Assembly: GCF_014172405.1 (NCBI RefSeq)
Contig: NZ_WNXC01000004.1
Coordinates: forward strand, 124,001 to 188,000
Source of the DNA: Pedobacter gandavensis
Lineage (GTDB): Bacteria > Bacteroidota > Bacteroidia > Sphingobacteriales > Sphingobacteriaceae
Length of the DNA: 64,000 bases
Reading direction: 5' to 3'
Shown here: positions 45,315 to 54,238 of the stretch, in pieces
Numbering within the stretch: position 1 is the first letter of the stretch
How the letters are laid out: the number at the start of each line of letters is the position of its first letter
Made by a program: the position numbers and the translations under genes
Notes under the pieces: generated by a model
Seen by the model: only the letters and a program-made list of their open reading frames with translations
What the model was told of the DNA's origin: nothing
Database searches by the model: none

Positions 45315-46271
45315 ATGAAGATCGTAGACCACATCAGTAACGCAAAAGGAAAAACCCTTTTCTCATTTGAGCTCTTGCCACCTATAAAAGGACAAAGTAT
45401 TAAAGGCATTTTTGACGCCATAGATCCTTTGATGGAATTCAACCCTCCTTTTATTGATGTGACTTATCTGAGAGAAGATTACATCTACAAACAACATGCG
45501 AATGGCCTGCTAGAAAAAGTGGCGTATCGGAAACGCCCAAGTACAGTGGCTACTTGTGCCGCGATCATGAATAAATATAAAGTAGATGCGGTTCCTCATT
45601 TGATCTGTGGAGGTTTTACCAAAGATGAAACGGAAAATGCTTTGATCGATCTTCAATTCCTGGGCATTGATAATGTCCTGGTGTTACGTGGTGATGCCAG
45701 AAAAAGCGACAATGCATTTATCCCTACACCAGATGGTCATGCTTATGCCTCAGAATTGTTACAACATGTGGTAGACATGAACAATGGTCGCTACCTGCAT
45801 GATGATATGGAGAACTCTGAGAAGACTGATTTCTGTATTGGAGTAGCCGGATATCCGGAGAAACATTATGAGTCGCCAAACCTGGATACCGATTTTAAAT
45901 ACTTAAAACATAAGGTAGATTTGGGTGCAGATTTCATCGTTACCCAGATGTTTTTCGACAATAAAAAATATAAAGCTCTGGTAGAGAAATGCCGCGAAAA
46001 TGGGATTAATGTCCCTATTATCCCAGGATTAAAGCCAATTACCAGTAGCAAACAACTGATCAGTTTACCAAAGATTTTCCACCTGGATATTCCTATTGAA
46101 CTGAGCGAAGCGATACAATCTTGCAAGTCTGAAAAGGATGTGAAAGAGGTAGGAATTGAATGGATGATCAACCAATGTAAAGAACTAAAAGAAATGGGTG
46201 CACCAGTGCTACACTTCTATACTATGGGAAATCCTGAGCCTACAAAGAAGATCGCAAACGCTGTGTTTTAG
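45315..46271 (+). CDS. metF: Methylenetetrahydrofolate reductase
   Basis: 318-residue TIM-barrel flavoenzyme that reduces 5,10-methylenetetrahydrofolate to 5-methyltetrahydrofolate, the methyl donor of MetH. FSFELLPP (the Glu is catalytic), DVTYLRED, HLICGG, VLVLRGDARK, CIGVAGYPEKH and FIVTQMFFDN follow the family order. Downstream of metH by 36 bp, it should share the SAM-I riboswitch transcript. Length matches the bacterial enzyme without the eukaryotic regulatory domain. Confidence 0.95.
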   Translation: MKIVDHISNAKGKTLFSFELLPPIKGQSIKGIFDAIDPLMEFNPPFIDVTYLREDYIYKQHANGLLEKVAYRKRPSTVATCAAIMNKYKVDAVPHLICGGFTKDETENALIDLQFLGIDNVLVLRGDARKSDNAFIPTPDGHAYASELLQHVVDMNNGRYLHDDMENSEKTDFCIGVAGYPEKHYESPNLDTDFKYLKHKVDLGADFIVTQMFFDNKKYKALVEKCRENGINVPIIPGLKPITSSKQLISLPKIFHLDIPIELSEAIQSCKSEKDVKEVGIEWMINQCKELKEMGAPVLHFYTMGNPEPTKKIANAVF

Positions 46272-46345
46272 GCCTTCCTGATAGCCGATGGGTGTTTTTT
46301 GGAATACTCTTTGTACCTTTCGGCTATCATTAATATCTTAAGGCT

Positions 46346-46777
46346 ATGAAAAGAATCATCCTGCTGGCAATCGTTGTGACCAGTACTTTCGCTGCATGCA
46401 CCACCCTAAAACCTGGATCAATAGGAAATGGTGGATTGTCTGAGTTGGGAGGAAGCTGGGAGTTGAACTACATATCTGGCCCTAGAATCGCATTTAACGG
46501 ATTGTATCCGGCAAAAAAACCAACCCTTACTTTTGACATAACCAATAAGAAAGTTAGTGGTTATACTAGCTGTAATTCTTTTTCCGGCGCTTTAGTGGCG
46601 GATGACAGCACGATCAATTTCACCCATCCGATGGCCATGACAAAAATGGCCTGTCCTGGTGAAGGAGAGGCCACTTTTATGGAAATGCTGAGAAAAACCA
46701 GCAGTTATGTTGTCAGCGATAGCACCCTGAATTTTATGATGGGTGACATTGCGATTATGCGTTTTCGTAAAATTTAG
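46346..46777 (+). CDS. META-domain lipoprotein (HslJ-like)
   Basis: 143 residues with a lipoprotein signal (IILLAIVVTSTFAAC, lipid Cys at ~17). The mature META domain has the typical ELGGSWELNYI, TLTFDITNKKVSGYTSCNSFSGAL and MTKMACPGEGEATFMEML segments. The family occurs in HslJ/YbaY-type envelope proteins linked to stress or antibiotic tolerance; the molecular role is unknown. Its 3' end overlaps that of the convergent thrC gene by 23 bp. Confidence 0.88.
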   Translation: MKRIILLAIVVTSTFAACTTLKPGSIGNGGLSELGGSWELNYISGPRIAFNGLYPAKKPTLTFDITNKKVSGYTSCNSFSGALVADDSTINFTHPMAMTKMACPGEGEATFMEMLRKTSSYVVSDSTLNFMMGDIAIMRFRKI

Positions 46778-48074
46778 CCAGGTAATTCCTAAAGGAACTA
46801 TAGGCCGTATCCATTTTCTCCATTTTTTTAGATTTAAGGTCTAGTTCTTGTACAACAGCTGGAATCTTAATTTTAGCCGCTAATTCTGCGGGAAAGACAT
46901 CTGGAAACTTACAGGCCTGAGCAGTCGATAAAAATACACCCGCAGCATTTTCCTGTGGGTTTTCTTTTTTATAATCCTGTAAAGCCAGGGCAGCAATTGC
47001 GGTATGTGGGCAGGCGATATACCCGAACTGATCATAAATGGACTGAATGCCTGCCAGTGTTTGCGCATCCGTATAAGTATAGCTTTTCAAAAGCTTTTTT
47101 AACGCTTCGCGATCTTGATTAAAAAGATCCATAATCCGTACCCAATTGCTTGGCGCACCTACATCCATCGCATTTGCATAAGTCTGTACGGAAGGCCTGG
47201 TTTCATAGATACCAGTCGCCAAGTAACGGGGAACAGTATCATTTACATTGGTCGCTGCGATAAACCGTTTAACTGGCAAGCCCATTTTATAAGCCAATAA
47301 TCCCGCAGCAATATTCCCAAAATTACCACTAGGAACCGAGAAAACAACTGCTGTTTTACCTGCTCTACGTAATCTTGCATAGGCATTAAAATAGTAAAAA
47401 GTCTGTGGAATTAGTCTGGCGATGTTGATAGAATTTGCAGAAGTTAACCTCAATTTTTCATTTAAACTCACATCGGCGAAAGCCTGTTTTACCAGCTGCT
47501 GACAATCGTCAAAGGTTCCATCAACAGCTATCGCATGGATATTATGGCCATTGGTACAAAGCTGTAGTTCCTGGATTTCACTGACCTTCCCTTGCGGATA
47601 AAGAATTGTAACCCTGGTATTGGGTACGCCAAGAAAGCCCAGAGCCACCGCCCCTCCGGTATCCCCGGAAGTAGCTACCAAAACATCGAGCATTTGCTCT
47701 CCATCTTTTAAGAAATAAGCCATCACCCTACTCATGAAACGTGCACCAAAGTCTTTAAATGCCAATGATGGGCCATGAAACAACTCCAAAACATAAGTGT
47801 TTTCGGCTAATTCGACTACCGGCGCATCAAAACTAAGGGTATCCTCAACGATCTTTTTCAGATCATCCAATGGAATCGCCCCATCTAATAAAGTAGCAGC
47901 TACCTTGAAAGCAATCTCTGGCAAACCATACTTATGAATATTCTGAATAAACTCCTCGTCCAGCAAAGGAACATTTACTGGCATATATAAGCCTTTATCC
48001 AAAGGCATACTGTTAAAAACAGCTGTTGGAAAGTCAACGTTTAAATCGTGGTTGTTTGTACTGTATAATTTCAT
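46755..48074 (-). CDS. thrC: Threonine synthase
   Basis: 439-residue PLP enzyme converting O-phosphohomoserine to threonine. Signature pieces: STNNHDLNVDFPTAVFNSMP at the N-terminus, FHGPSLAFKDFGARFMSR with the PLP lysine (in FKDF), VATSGDTGGAVALGF (phosphate-binding loop), and PSGNFGNIAAGLLAYKMG. Last gene of thrA-thrB-thrC, 5 bp after thrB. Confidence 0.96.
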   Translation of the reverse strand: MKLYSTNNHDLNVDFPTAVFNSMPLDKGLYMPVNVPLLDEEFIQNIHKYGLPEIAFKVAATLLDGAIPLDDLKKIVEDTLSFDAPVVELAENTYVLELFHGPSLAFKDFGARFMSRVMAYFLKDGEQMLDVLVATSGDTGGAVALGFLGVPNTRVTILYPQGKVSEIQELQLCTNGHNIHAIAVDGTFDDCQQLVKQAFADVSLNEKLRLTSANSINIARLIPQTFYYFNAYARLRRAGKTAVVFSVPSGNFGNIAAGLLAYKMGLPVKRFIAATNVNDTVPRYLATGIYETRPSVQTYANAMDVGAPSNWVRIMDLFNQDREALKKLLKSYTYTDAQTLAGIQSIYDQFGYIACPHTAIAALALQDYKKENPQENAAGVFLSTAQACKFPDVFPAELAAKIKIPAVVQELDLKSKKMEKMDTAYSSFRNYLAKFYENA

Positions 48075-48079
48075 CGTTC

Positions 48080-49015
48080 TTAATCTAAGATAACAGGGCC
48101 TTTTTTATTTACTGAGGAGACAAAAGAAAGGCTGTTGATGCCGATTCCTTTTAAATGTTGCTGGAGCTTTTGAGTGATGGATTTTGCCGTATTTTCATCT
48201 TTTGTTAAGGCAAATACTGAGGGTCCGGAACCAGAAATTCCAAATCCAATCGCACCGGTTTTCATCGCCAACGACCTCATTTTGTAGAAATCAGGAATCA
48301 AAATAGATCGGGTAGGTTCCACCAAAATATCCGTCATGCTGCGTCCAATCAGATCATGATCCTTCAAAAACAGACCGCTTACCAGACCGGCAACATTTCC
48401 CCATTGCGTCACTGCATCTTTCAACAAGACCTTAGAACGGATCATCTGTCTGGCATCTTTTGTAGGCACATCCACCTCTGGATAAACGATTGCCGCATAT
48501 AAATCCTCCGGATGAGGCAAACTGATAATATCTAAAGGCTCATAGCTTCTGATCAGCACAAAACCACCCAATAAAGCTGGTGCCACATTATCCGCATGGC
48601 CATATCCACAGGCGAGTTCCTCCCCTTTCATCGCAAAAGGAACCAATTCTTTATTGGTCAATAAATTATCAAATAAGCTATTCACCGCGAACAGACCTGC
48701 TACTGTACTGGCAGAGCTGGAACCTAATCCACTGCCGATTGGCATTTTTTTATGCAGCTCAATTTCTATTCCCGTATCAGGTTTCCCGATATGGTTTAAA
48801 TAATGTTGTACACTCGCACTTACCGTATTTTTCTTCGGATCCAGGGGTAATCGCCCATCATCTCCGGTAATTTTGGTAATGGTGATTCCGGAACCACCTG
48901 TTAATTTCATGATCACTTCATCGCCAGGTTCATTCACTGCAAAACCCAGCACATCATATCCACACACCACATTGGCTACTGTAGCCGGGGCAAAAACTTT
49001 TATAGATTCTCTCAT
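48080..49015 (-). CDS. thrB: Homoserine kinase
   Basis: 311-residue GHMP kinase phosphorylating homoserine. Motifs: N-terminal FAPATVANVVCGYDVLGFA, ATP loop MPIGSGLGSSSASTVAGL, and C-terminal GAIGFGISGSGPSVFAL. Its start overlaps the thrA stop by 4 bp (ATGA type), giving translational coupling. Controlled by the attenuator ahead of thrA. Confidence 0.96.
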   Translation of the reverse strand: MRESIKVFAPATVANVVCGYDVLGFAVNEPGDEVIMKLTGGSGITITKITGDDGRLPLDPKKNTVSASVQHYLNHIGKPDTGIEIELHKKMPIGSGLGSSSASTVAGLFAVNSLFDNLLTNKELVPFAMKGEELACGYGHADNVAPALLGGFVLIRSYEPLDIISLPHPEDLYAAIVYPEVDVPTKDARQMIRSKVLLKDAVTQWGNVAGLVSGLFLKDHDLIGRSMTDILVEPTRSILIPDFYKMRSLAMKTGAIGFGISGSGPSVFALTKDENTAKSITQKLQQHLKGIGINSLSFVSSVNKKGPVILD

Positions 49016-51459
49016 CGTTTACCAACGTTTATAATATCAGCGAAAACACCTGCGGCAGTCACCTCGGCACCAGCACCAGGACCTTTAACTACCAATGGAC
49101 GGTCTTTATAACGGTCTGTGGTAAATGAAATAATATTGTCACTTCCAGAAAGCATATAAAAAGGATGGCCATCATCTACCATCTGCAGGGTAATTTCTAC
49201 TTTTCCTGCTTCCAATTTCCCGATATAACGCAACACTTTATTATCGTCAGCAGCCCGTTTCTTTAACTTTTCAAAATATTCGGTATTGTTTTCCAGTTCC
49301 TGGTAAAAATCGGCTACCGTAGCTGCAGCCAGACAAGCAGGAGGAAGCATACTTTCGATTTTGATATCGTCTTCTTCTAATGGATAACCGGCATCACGCG
49401 CCAGGATTAACATTTTACGCATAAAATCTTTTCCGTTCAGGTCATCTCTAGGATCTGGCTCGGTATAGCCTTTGTCCTGCGCTTCTTTAACCACTTCATG
49501 GAACAATTTATCGCCTTTATAATTGTTAAAAATATAAGAGATGGTTCCTGATAAAATGGCTTCAATGCGGTGAATCCGATCTCCACTCATCATCAAATCC
49601 TTCAAAGTACGGATGATTGGCAGACCTGCACCCACATTCGTTTCGTAATGAAAATCTACCCCATAAGTTCTTGCCGCTTGTTTAAAGGCGGCATATTGTT
49701 CATAATCCGCAGAATTACCAATCTTATTACAAGTCACCACAGAAATGCTCGATTGCAACACATCCTTATAAAACTGAATCGGATTATAGCTTGCCGTATT
49801 GTCTACAAACACACAATTCGGTAAGTTCAATGCTTTCATCTTTTTGATAAAAAGCGGCAAATCTGCAGGTTCACCATCATTTTCCAAGCTTTCTTCCCAG
49901 TTGTTCAAGGCAATACCATCTTCATTCAGGTGCATTTTACGGGTATTACACACGCCCATTACCTTCACCTGAAGGTCATTATTGGTAGCCAGGAAAGTCG
50001 TTTGTGCTTCCAGCTGTGCAAATAAAGTCTTTCCGATATTCCCTGTTCCCAGACAAAAAACATGAAGTGTTCTTTTCAGGTTGGCATAGAATGCATCGTG
50101 AACTGCATTTACGGCTTTCGACAAATCCGGTTTAGAGATGATCACAGAGATGTTATACTCCGAAGAACCCTGCGCGATTGCCCTTACATTGACCCCGTTT
50201 CTACCTAAAGCATGGAACAACTTTCCTGACATTCCAGGGGTACGCTTCATGTTTTCTCCAACAATGGCCAATGCAGCAAGCCCATTTTCCACTTCCGGAT
50301 ATTCCAATTTACGTGCCTGTAATTCCAATTCGAATTCCTTATTGATCAATGCCAATGCTTTCAAAGCATCGCTTGGTTTTACCGCGAAAGTGATGCTATG
50401 CTCAGAAGAAGATTGTGTAATGAGAATCACATTGATCTGTTCACGAGAAAGCATAGAGAACAACCTTCCGCTAAAACCTGCTTTTCCTACCATTCCACTA
50501 CCGGACAGGTTCAGGACGCTGATTTCATCAATAGAAGAAATCCCTTTGATCGGTAATTTTGAACTTCCTGCACCATGTTTAATATAGGTTCCTGGGAAAT
50601 CCACATTAAAAGTATTTTTGATGACAATTGGAATTCGTTTTAGAAAAGCTGGGATCATCGTTGGCGGATAAATCACCTTGGCACCAAAATAAGAAAGCTC
50701 CATTGCTTCAGTATAGCTCAATTCTGAAAGAGAAAATGCTTTTTTAACCATTCTTGGATCAGCAGTCAGCATCCCATCCACATCTGTCCAGACTTGGATT
50801 TCTTGTGCATTAAGGGCCGAACCCCAAATGGCAGCGGTATAATCACTTCCTCCCCTTCCTAAAGTCGTAATTCTGCCTTCGTCATTACTGGCAATAAAAC
50901 CGGTAACAAATAATAATTTATCTGGATTAGATTCCTGAAAATCTTTGATTAAGCTTTCTGTGAGGTAGGTATTTACTTTCGCCTGTCCGAAGTTATGGTC
51001 CGTTTTGATCAATTCCGATCCATCAACATATAGTGCATTCGGAAAAGTTTGTTTTGCAATATGGCTCACCATAACTGTAGAACAACGCTCTCCATAACTT
51101 AAAATCAGGTCTTTGGTTTGAAGGCTAAGTTCTCTTAGGTTATAGACCGACTGCAGTATATCTTCCAGTTCATTAAAATAGATTTTAAGCTTGGTAAGCA
51201 CCGGGTTCTGAGCAATGGCCGGCAGTAACGCACGGATCACCTCAAAATGTTTCTTTTCAATTGCGGCCATCTCCTCGCTATAAATCTTTCCTTTTCCTGC
51301 GTTTTCTGCCATCTCGACCAAGGCATTCGTTACCCCGCTCATGGCAGATAAGACGACTATAGGATTTTCAGCGCCTTGCTGCTCCTTTAAGATGCCCAAT
51401 AAAGCAGTGATGCTTTCCAGGGAACCAACAGATGTACCTCCAAATTTTAAAATGTTCAT
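49012..51459 (-). CDS. thrA: Bifunctional aspartokinase/homoserine dehydrogenase
   Basis: 815 residues. The aspartokinase N-terminus MNILKFGGTSVGS, then TLGRGGSDYTAAIWG, is followed by two ACT-type regulatory segments (~310-460; VNVILITQSSSEHSITFAV, VNVRAIAQGSSEYNISVII). The homoserine dehydrogenase half begins near 465 with VFCLGTGNIGKTLFAQL and includes ETNVGAGLPIIRTLKDL and LSGTISYIFNNY. Catalyses the first and third steps from aspartate to threonine. The ACT sites suggest threonine feedback; transcription is probably limited by the leader attenuator at 51471-51610. Confidence 0.97.
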   Translation of the reverse strand: MNILKFGGTSVGSLESITALLGILKEQQGAENPIVVLSAMSGVTNALVEMAENAGKGKIYSEEMAAIEKKHFEVIRALLPAIAQNPVLTKLKIYFNELEDILQSVYNLRELSLQTKDLILSYGERCSTVMVSHIAKQTFPNALYVDGSELIKTDHNFGQAKVNTYLTESLIKDFQESNPDKLLFVTGFIASNDEGRITTLGRGGSDYTAAIWGSALNAQEIQVWTDVDGMLTADPRMVKKAFSLSELSYTEAMELSYFGAKVIYPPTMIPAFLKRIPIVIKNTFNVDFPGTYIKHGAGSSKLPIKGISSIDEISVLNLSGSGMVGKAGFSGRLFSMLSREQINVILITQSSSEHSITFAVKPSDALKALALINKEFELELQARKLEYPEVENGLAALAIVGENMKRTPGMSGKLFHALGRNGVNVRAIAQGSSEYNISVIISKPDLSKAVNAVHDAFYANLKRTLHVFCLGTGNIGKTLFAQLEAQTTFLATNNDLQVKVMGVCNTRKMHLNEDGIALNNWEESLENDGEPADLPLFIKKMKALNLPNCVFVDNTASYNPIQFYKDVLQSSISVVTCNKIGNSADYEQYAAFKQAARTYGVDFHYETNVGAGLPIIRTLKDLMMSGDRIHRIEAILSGTISYIFNNYKGDKLFHEVVKEAQDKGYTEPDPRDDLNGKDFMRKMLILARDAGYPLEEDDIKIESMLPPACLAAATVADFYQELENNTEYFEKLKKRAADDNKVLRYIGKLEAGKVEITLQMVDDGHPFYMLSGSDNIISFTTDRYKDRPLVVKGPGAGAEVTAAGVFADIINVGKR

Positions 51460-51470
51460 AGTTTTAGGTT

Positions 51471-51509
51471 AAAAAAAAAGCGCCTTCCCCGGTTAGAGGA
51501 AGGCGCTTT
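51471..51509 (-). terminator. Attenuator terminator immediately before thrA
   Basis: On the minus strand AAAGCGCCTTCC pairs perfectly over 12 bp with GGAAGGCGCTTT around a 9-nt loop, followed by a T-run (complement of 51471-51476), ending 11 nt before the thrA ATG. A strong intrinsic terminator in front of a gene it would silence. Its first arm (CCTTCCTC at 51503-51496) can instead pair with GAGGGAGG at 51557-51550 inside the leader peptide frame, forming an antiterminator. Confidence 0.88.
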
Positions 51510-51541
51510 CTGTGGTTTTTATTTTTAGTATTTTATACCCA

Positions 51542-51610
51542 TTAGCTATCCTCCCTCCGAGATATCCCGGTGGTAATAATAATGGAAATAATGGTTGAAT
51601 TATTAAACAT
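51542..51610 (-). CDS. thrL: thr operon leader peptide (Thr/Ile-rich, attenuation)
   Basis: 22-codon frame from ATG at 51610 to TAA at 51542, too short for ordinary gene finding. After MFNNS comes T6 I7 I8 S9 I10 I11 I12 T13 T14 G15 I16, then SRREDS. Three Thr and six Ile codons lie in eleven positions, as in the enterobacterial thrL peptide, and thrA follows after a terminator. A ribosome stalled at these codons when charged tRNA-Thr or tRNA-Ile is scarce leaves the next segment (codons for RRE, containing GAGGGAGG) free to pair with the terminator arm. A ribosome reaching the stop codon masks it, so the terminator forms. The gene name is by analogy; no homology is claimed. Confidence 0.8.
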   Translation of the reverse strand: MFNNSTIISIIITTGISRREDS

Positions 51611-51890
51611 TGTACTTTTTACACTTAGTGTCGTATGGCGTAAAGTAAAGTTATATTTTTCTAATTAACAAATGATTACAGAAATATTTGCTTGAATTTT
51701 AAAAAAATTGCGCTTAAAGCCAGTACAGGCTAGTTTTTAGCAAAGACATCGGTAAACTACTCATTTTCAATAGCAAAAATCAAAAAACCATCTTCAAGCT
51801 TAGAATTTCCCCCGGTTTTTCAGAAAGCGGAAGCTAAGCGCTTGCAAACCCTGATTCCCGCCAAACATTTTCTTACCTTTACACCATCAT
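51611..51890. other. Divergent gap between the thr leader and rsgA
   Basis: 280 bp, AT-rich. The thr promoter should be here on the minus strand; a TTG followed 21 bp later by TACTTTAC is a weak candidate. Nothing else recognised. Confidence 0.4.
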
Positions 51891-52811
51891 ATGCAAGGAT
51901 TAGTCATAAAATCAACAGGAAGCTGGTATCAGGTACAGGCGGAAGACGGCAACAGATACGACTGCCGAATTAAAGGTAAGTTCCGAATCAAGGGCATTCA
52001 AACCACCAACCCTATTGCCGTAGGCGATCAGGTAGACTTTGAGCTGGAGCCAAATTCAGAAAATGGGGTGATTCATAAATTACATGAACGGAACAATTAC
52101 ATCATCCGTAAATCCATCAACCTATCCAAGCAGGCGCAAATCATTGCAGCCAATATGGATCAGGCATTTTTGGTGGTCACTTTAGTTTCCCCAAGAACCT
52201 CCTTAGGTTTTATTGATCGTTTTCTAGCTACTGCAGAAGCCTATCGCATTCCAGCAGTCCTGATTTTCAATAAATTGGATTTGTTTAATGAAGATGGATT
52301 GGCAGTTCTAGAGGAATACAAGCATATTTATGAGCATATCGGCTACCCATGTTATACGGTATCTGCATTAGAAGGAACAAATATTCCACAAATAGAAAGC
52401 CTGTTGAAAGACAAGACCACCCTATTTTCCGGGCATTCCGGAGTAGGAAAATCAAGTCTGATCAATGCTTTACTTCCGGACAGACACATCAAAACCGGAG
52501 AAATCTCTGAAGCGAGTGATAAGGGGCAACATACCACAACCTTTGCAGAAATGCATACCCTACCTTTTGGCGGATACCTGATTGATACTCCCGGCATCCG
52601 GGAATTGGGCATTTTCGACATCAGACCGGAAGAACTGGGTCATTATTTCCGAGAAATGCGGGCCTTGATGAACAAATGTAAATTCAACAACTGCAGACAT
52701 GTCAATGAACCTGGTTGTGCGGTCATCAAAGCCGTAGAAGATGGAGAAATTGAAATCAGCAGGTATGAAAGTTACCTGAGCATTTACCATGGCAATGAAA
52801 CCCGCGCCTAA
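51891..52811 (+). CDS. rsgA: Ribosome small-subunit-dependent GTPase RsgA
   Basis: 306 residues: an N-terminal OB-fold (VIKSTGSWYQVQ..., IKGKFRIKG) and a circularly permuted GTPase with motifs in the order G4 (FNKLDL), G1 ([14 protein letters not shown]) and G3 (DTPGIRELG). The C-terminal zinc knuckle has CKFNNCRHVNEPGC (Cys, Cys, His, Cys). RsgA checks the decoding region of the maturing 30S subunit. First gene of a plus-strand unit with dtd (18 bp) and the MazG-like gene. Confidence 0.95.
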   Translation: MQGLVIKSTGSWYQVQAEDGNRYDCRIKGKFRIKGIQTTNPIAVGDQVDFELEPNSENGVIHKLHERNNYIIRKSINLSKQAQIIAANMDQAFLVVTLVSPRTSLGFIDRFLATAEAYRIPAVLIFNKLDLFNEDGLAVLEEYKHIYEHIGYPCYTVSALEGTNIPQIESLLKDKTTLFSGHSGVGKSSLINALLPDRHIKTGEISEASDKGQHTTTFAEMHTLPFGGYLIDTPGIRELGIFDIRPEELGHYFREMRALMNKCKFNNCRHVNEPGCAVIKAVEDGEIEISRYESYLSIYHGNETRA

Positions 52812-52829
52812 TACCGCTTTTAAACCCCT

Positions 52830-53282
52830 ATGAGAGCAATTATACAAAGAGTTACAGAAGCAAGTTGTGTGGTAGAAGGAAAAACTACCGGCAGTATTGA
52901 CACTGGTTTTCTGGTGTTATTGGGAATTGAAGATAGTGATACCCCAGACGACCTGGACTGGCTCAGTCAGAAAATCGTAAACATGCGGATTTTTGGTGAT
53001 GAAAATGACCTGATGAATAAATCCCTGGCAGATGTAGGCGGAGATATCCTCCTGATCAGTCAGTTCACCCTCTTTGCAGCAACAAAAAAAGGCAACAGAC
53101 CAGGTTTTACCAGAGCAGCAAGACCTGACAAAGCCATTCCTTTGTATGAACAAATGATTGCAAAGCTTTCCAGCCTACTTCAAAAAGAGATCAAAACCGG
53201 CATTTTTGGTGCAGATATGAAGATTAATTTAGTGAATGATGGCCCTGTAACCATTATGATGGATACCAAAAACAAAGAATAA
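52830..53282 (+). CDS. dtd: D-aminoacyl-tRNA deacylase
   Basis: 150 residues. MRAIIQRVTEASCVVEG at the start, LLISQFTLFA in the centre and near the end NLVNDGPVTIMM contain the SQxTL and NxGPVT motifs with the Gly-cis-Pro that form the DTD active site. It removes D-amino acids (and glycine) wrongly attached to tRNA. Length is the family norm. It lies 1 bp before the next gene. Confidence 0.95.
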   Translation: MRAIIQRVTEASCVVEGKTTGSIDTGFLVLLGIEDSDTPDDLDWLSQKIVNMRIFGDENDLMNKSLADVGGDILLISQFTLFAATKKGNRPGFTRAARPDKAIPLYEQMIAKLSSLLQKEIKTGIFGADMKINLVNDGPVTIMMDTKNKE

Positions 53283-53283
53283 C

Positions 53284-53610
53284 ATGACCATAGCAGAAGC
53301 ACAGGAAACCGTAGACCAATGGATCAACAAAACAGGAATCCGTTATTTCAATGAGCTCACCAATACTGCCATCCTAATGGAGGAAGTTGGTGAAGTAGCC
53401 AGAATCATGTCCAGAAAATATGGTGAGCAATCGTTCAAGAAAAGCGATGAAGCGGTGGACCTTGCCGATGAGATGGCTGATGTTTTATTCGTGCTGATCT
53501 GCCTGGCCAATCAGACCGGAATTGACCTGACCAGCGCTTTGGAAAAGAATCTCGTTAAAAAAACCATTAGAGATACCGACCGACATAAAAACAACGAAAA
53601 ACTGAAATAA
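53284..53610 (+). CDS. MazG-like nucleotide pyrophosphohydrolase
   Basis: 108 residues, all-helical. The motif EEVGEVARIMSRKYGE with the later DEMADVLFVLICLANQ gives the ExxE-12/28-ExxD metal-binding pattern of MazG/dUTPase-like enzymes, here in its short single-domain form. It likely hydrolyses non-canonical or excess NTPs to NMP and pyrophosphate. Cotranscribed with rsgA and dtd. Specific nucleotide unknown. Confidence 0.9.
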   Translation: MTIAEAQETVDQWINKTGIRYFNELTNTAILMEEVGEVARIMSRKYGEQSFKKSDEAVDLADEMADVLFVLICLANQTGIDLTSALEKNLVKKTIRDTDRHKNNEKLK

Positions 53611-53613
53611 AGC

Positions 53614-54081
53614 TTACTTATCAATCGTGTAAGCTGTATTGTGCTTAATTTCTGTCATCACAAACAAACTGTTTACGTTGGCAATGTTCTCAATTGCAGC
53701 GAGCTTATTCGTTAAAAAGTCCTGGTATTTATTCATATCATTGACTACTACTTTCAACAGGTAATCGTAGGTTCCTGCAACGTGGTAACACTCCATCACT
53801 TCATCTAGCTTGGTCATTGCAGCTTCAAACTTCTTTAACAAGGGTAAAGAATGTACCTGTAGCGTAACGTTACAAAAAGCAGCCAGAGTTTTTCCAATCT
53901 TTTCACGATCCAGTAAGGTGACATAATTCTTAATCACTCCCGTCTTTTCAATTTTTTTCAAACGCTCATAAGTTGGCGTCACAGTTAGGCCTACTTTATG
54001 CGCAATCTCCTTCGTATTTAGCCTTGCATTCTGCTGTAACGCATTTAATATGCGCTGATCCATCTTATCGAACTGTTCCAT
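53614..54081 (-). CDS. Lrp/AsnC-family transcriptional regulator
   Basis: 155 residues. The N-terminal winged helix MDQRILNALQQNARLNTKEIAHKVGLTVTPTYERLKKIEKTGVI is the AsnC domain, followed by a RAM (ACT-like) ligand-binding domain with VMECYHVAGTYDYLLKVVVNDM. Such proteins bind amino acids and form octamers. It is divergent from the PLP decarboxylase at 54239, which suggests it regulates that gene (and itself) through the 157-bp gap; the effector, perhaps the decarboxylase substrate, is inferred. Confidence 0.93.
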   Translation of the reverse strand: MEQFDKMDQRILNALQQNARLNTKEIAHKVGLTVTPTYERLKKIEKTGVIKNYVTLLDREKIGKTLAAFCNVTLQVHSLPLLKKFEAAMTKLDEVMECYHVAGTYDYLLKVVVNDMNKYQDFLTNKLAAIENIANVNSLFVMTEIKHNTAYTIDK

Positions 54082-54208
54082 CTAGTTTAGTTTTTCTAAT
54101 TTTTGCAGCAATCCAGCCCAATAAAGACGAATAAAACTACATAACATCAAAATTAAATGTTTATTTTCTAATATAACGAACATTAAAGATCAATTGAATG
54201 GAGATCTA

Positions 54209-54216
54209 TAGATTTG
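54209..54216 (+). promoter_or_regulatory. Promoter -7 element of the decarboxylase gene
   Basis: TAGATTTG matches TAnnTTTG, 22 bp before the ATG. No clear -33 TTG is present, in keeping with an activator such as the divergent Lrp protein, though that is inference. Confidence 0.45.
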
Positions 54217-54238
54217 CAGTCTGAACCACCTACAGAAA

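Noticed and set aside
46755..46777. 3' overlap of the META lipoprotein and thrC as a possible frameshift or misassembly
   Set aside because: Both C-termini look complete; short convergent overlaps are ordinary.
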